Source: Aliiglaciecola lipolytica E3 (GTDB taxonomy: Bacteria > Pseudomonadota > Gammaproteobacteria > Enterobacterales > Alteromonadaceae). Taken from it: 64,000 nucleotides of DNA. The DNA is taken from contig NZ_BAEN01000004.1 of NCBI RefSeq assembly GCF_000314975.1, positions 1-64,000 of the forward strand, in the 5' to 3' direction. The position numbers and the translations under genes were made by a program. Positions within the stretch are counted from its first letter, which is position 1; every line of letters starts with the position of its first letter. The notes beneath the pieces are model-generated. The model was given only the letters and a program-made list of their open reading frames with translations, was not told the origin of the DNA and searched no databases. This document shows, piece after piece, positions 62,954-64,000 of this stretch.

Positions 62954-64000
62954 TCATTGCTGATGGCGAACTTCGTTGATGATAAATAATAACTCGGCGG
63001 CGGCTTGGGCATCGGAAAGGGCACGATGATGACGAGTCATATCTATGCCAAAATGACGGGTTAAATTTGCCAACGAATATGATGGCAGTCCAGGCACCGC
63101 TTTACGCATTTCACGCACGGTACACAATTTAGGCATTCGAAAGTTTTGTTCCAAGCGTTCGAATTCGGCGCGAATAAAACCATAATCAAAATTCACGTTG
63201 TGGGCAACAAATACACAATCCGCTAAGTAGTTGCGCAGTGTCTGAGCTATTTCGACGAAAAGAGGAGCATCAGCAACCATTTCATCGTCAATGCCAGTTA
63301 GCTGAGTAATCTTTTGTGGAATATGTCGCTGTGGATTGATTAACGTTTGCCAAGTATCAATGACTTTATCCCCAACCACTTTTGCAATACCAATCTCTGT
63401 AATTCGGTGCTGATTTGCTCGCCCGCCAGTCGTCTCAATGTCCACTACAGCATAGGGTTGTTGAGGGTCTAAAAACCACTCTACTTGAGAAACACTGACA
63501 TTAAATCCTGATTTTCGAAGAGAATTTATGGTTAACAATTGGTTTTTACGTAATTGATCACCAGGGGATTTAACTTCTTCAAATCTAAGGCCCTGTTCGT
63601 CTACTATCATTAAGTCTGGGTAGCCGTCACTGTAGTTTTTAAAGTCCTTGGCCATCACCCGCAGATGGTCTTTAAACCCGTCAATACTTACGTGGTCAAA
63701 AAACACTGCCAGCACCTCTAATAAAGACTTATGCCAACGAAATATGCCATTCGGTTTACCGTATTTTTCGAGCATTACTTTAGATATCTGCTTAAACGCC
63801 ATCTGCGAACTTGTGATGCGATATAGACGCGTTTCTATACTTTGTTGGTAAAGTTCAAAAAAATTATTTTGACTAATTGCTTGCGGTTTGTAATCAAATT
63901 CAGTGACCAGAGCGTTGCTATCCATTTCAAATAACTCATGCCAAAAGACTAATCCAAACAATGCACGCCATAACCGATTTTCTGTACGAAAAGCTTGCTT
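62954..64000 (-). CDS. VRR-NUC (FAN1-like) nuclease fused to a DEDDh exonuclease, 5' end outside window
   Basis: The frame is open to base 64000, and codons beyond the TTG at 63961 still fit the family (RLWRALFGLVFWHELF resembles the FAN1/VRR-NUC region). The gene therefore starts beyond the window. The VRR-NUC domain has the active-site pattern GYPDLMIVDEQGLRFEEVKS (Asp...Glu-x-Lys). A DEDDh 3'-5' exonuclease of the DnaQ type follows: VVDIETTGG, AHNVNFDYGF and HHRALSDAQAAAELL. FAN1-type nucleases repair interstrand crosslinks. The fusion supplies two nuclease activities in one chain. The end overlaps nothing. Confidence 0.88.
   Translation of the reverse strand, partial: KQAFRTENRLWRALFGLVFWHELFEMDSNALVTEFDYKPQAISQNNFFELYQQSIETRLYRITSSQMAFKQISKVMLEKYGKPNGIFRWHKSLLEVLAVFFDHVSIDGFKDHLRVMAKDFKNYSDGYPDLMIVDEQGLRFEEVKSPGDQLRKNQLLTINSLRKSGFNVSVSQVEWFLDPQQPYAVVDIETTGGRANQHRITEIGIAKVVGDKVIDTWQTLINPQRHIPQKITQLTGIDDEMVADAPLFVEIAQTLRNYLADCVFVAHNVNFDYGFIRAEFERLEQNFRMPKLCTVREMRKAVPGLPSYSLANLTRHFGIDMTRHHRALSDAQAAAELLFIINEVRHQQ

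Overview
The window looks like chromosomal DNA of a marine, polysaccharide-degrading gammaproteobacterium of the Alteromonadales (Paraglaciecola/Alteromonas-like). This rests on moderate-to-low GC, a TonB-dependent receptor next to a tryptophan-halogenase-like flavoprotein, a galactose/alpha-galactoside locus, a Fur-controlled TonB2/TtpC-type energy system, and an alginate-lyase-superfamily enzyme. The genus is inference; no rRNA, tRNA or CRISPR array was seen.

Layout. (1) 1-288: 3' truncated XRE regulator on the minus strand. (2) 981-13488: sugar utilisation locus: TonB-dependent receptor, TPR/2OG-oxygenase-like protein, flavin halogenase-like protein, a LacI-type repressor facing the other way, then galT-galK-GH97 alpha-galactosidase-sodium symporter as one operon. 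Similar LacI-like operators (core AACGATTACC or AACGTTTACC) lie before the receptor (two) and before galT (one), so one repressor probably controls both halves. (3) 13489-19464: a decay zone with an AI-2E-transporter fragment, a frame-shifted IS91-family transposase relic and an intact minimal Tn3-family element (tnpA only, 41-bp inverted repeats, no visible target duplication). (4) 19499-26288: a Fur box followed by DUF3450-ttpC-exbB-exbD-tonB-TPR-DUF6607 plus a small conserved gene, i.e. an iron-repressed energy transducer for outer-membrane transport. (5) 26285-32137: small housekeeping or unknown genes, a BlaI/M56-type repressor-peptidase pair with clear operators, a VIT-family transporter and an MFS exporter. 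(6) 32404-50370: an 18-kb, same-strand, tightly packed signalling locus. (7) 50458-64000: secreted protein and polysaccharide lyase, PAS protein, CreA, nitroreductase, thiolase, carboxylesterase, solute-binding protein, ABC exporter, YjjX, PepSY protein and a VRR-NUC/DEDDh nuclease running off the window.

The most unusual part is region 6. In order it encodes an FHA protein, a MotA/TolQ/ExbB-type channel subunit, a second FHA protein, a PP2C phosphatase, a membrane protein with a protease-like but apparently inactive periplasmic domain plus a cytoplasmic FHA domain, a membrane-anchored von Willebrand A protein whose transmembrane segment resembles MotB/ExbD (Asp17), a Ser/Thr kinase, a second membrane-bound PP2C, a periplasmic M4 metalloprotease tethered to two cytoplasmic FHA domains, and three paralogous Ser/Thr kinases with different tails (Sel1 repeats, Sel1 repeats, DnaJ C-terminal domain). 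The genes encode four kinases, two phosphatases, five FHA domains, a putative ion-driven stator pair and an envelope protease. I infer a transmembrane phospho-signalling machine that couples cytoplasmic Thr phosphorylation to envelope events. I know of no described system with this exact composition, but I could not search databases.
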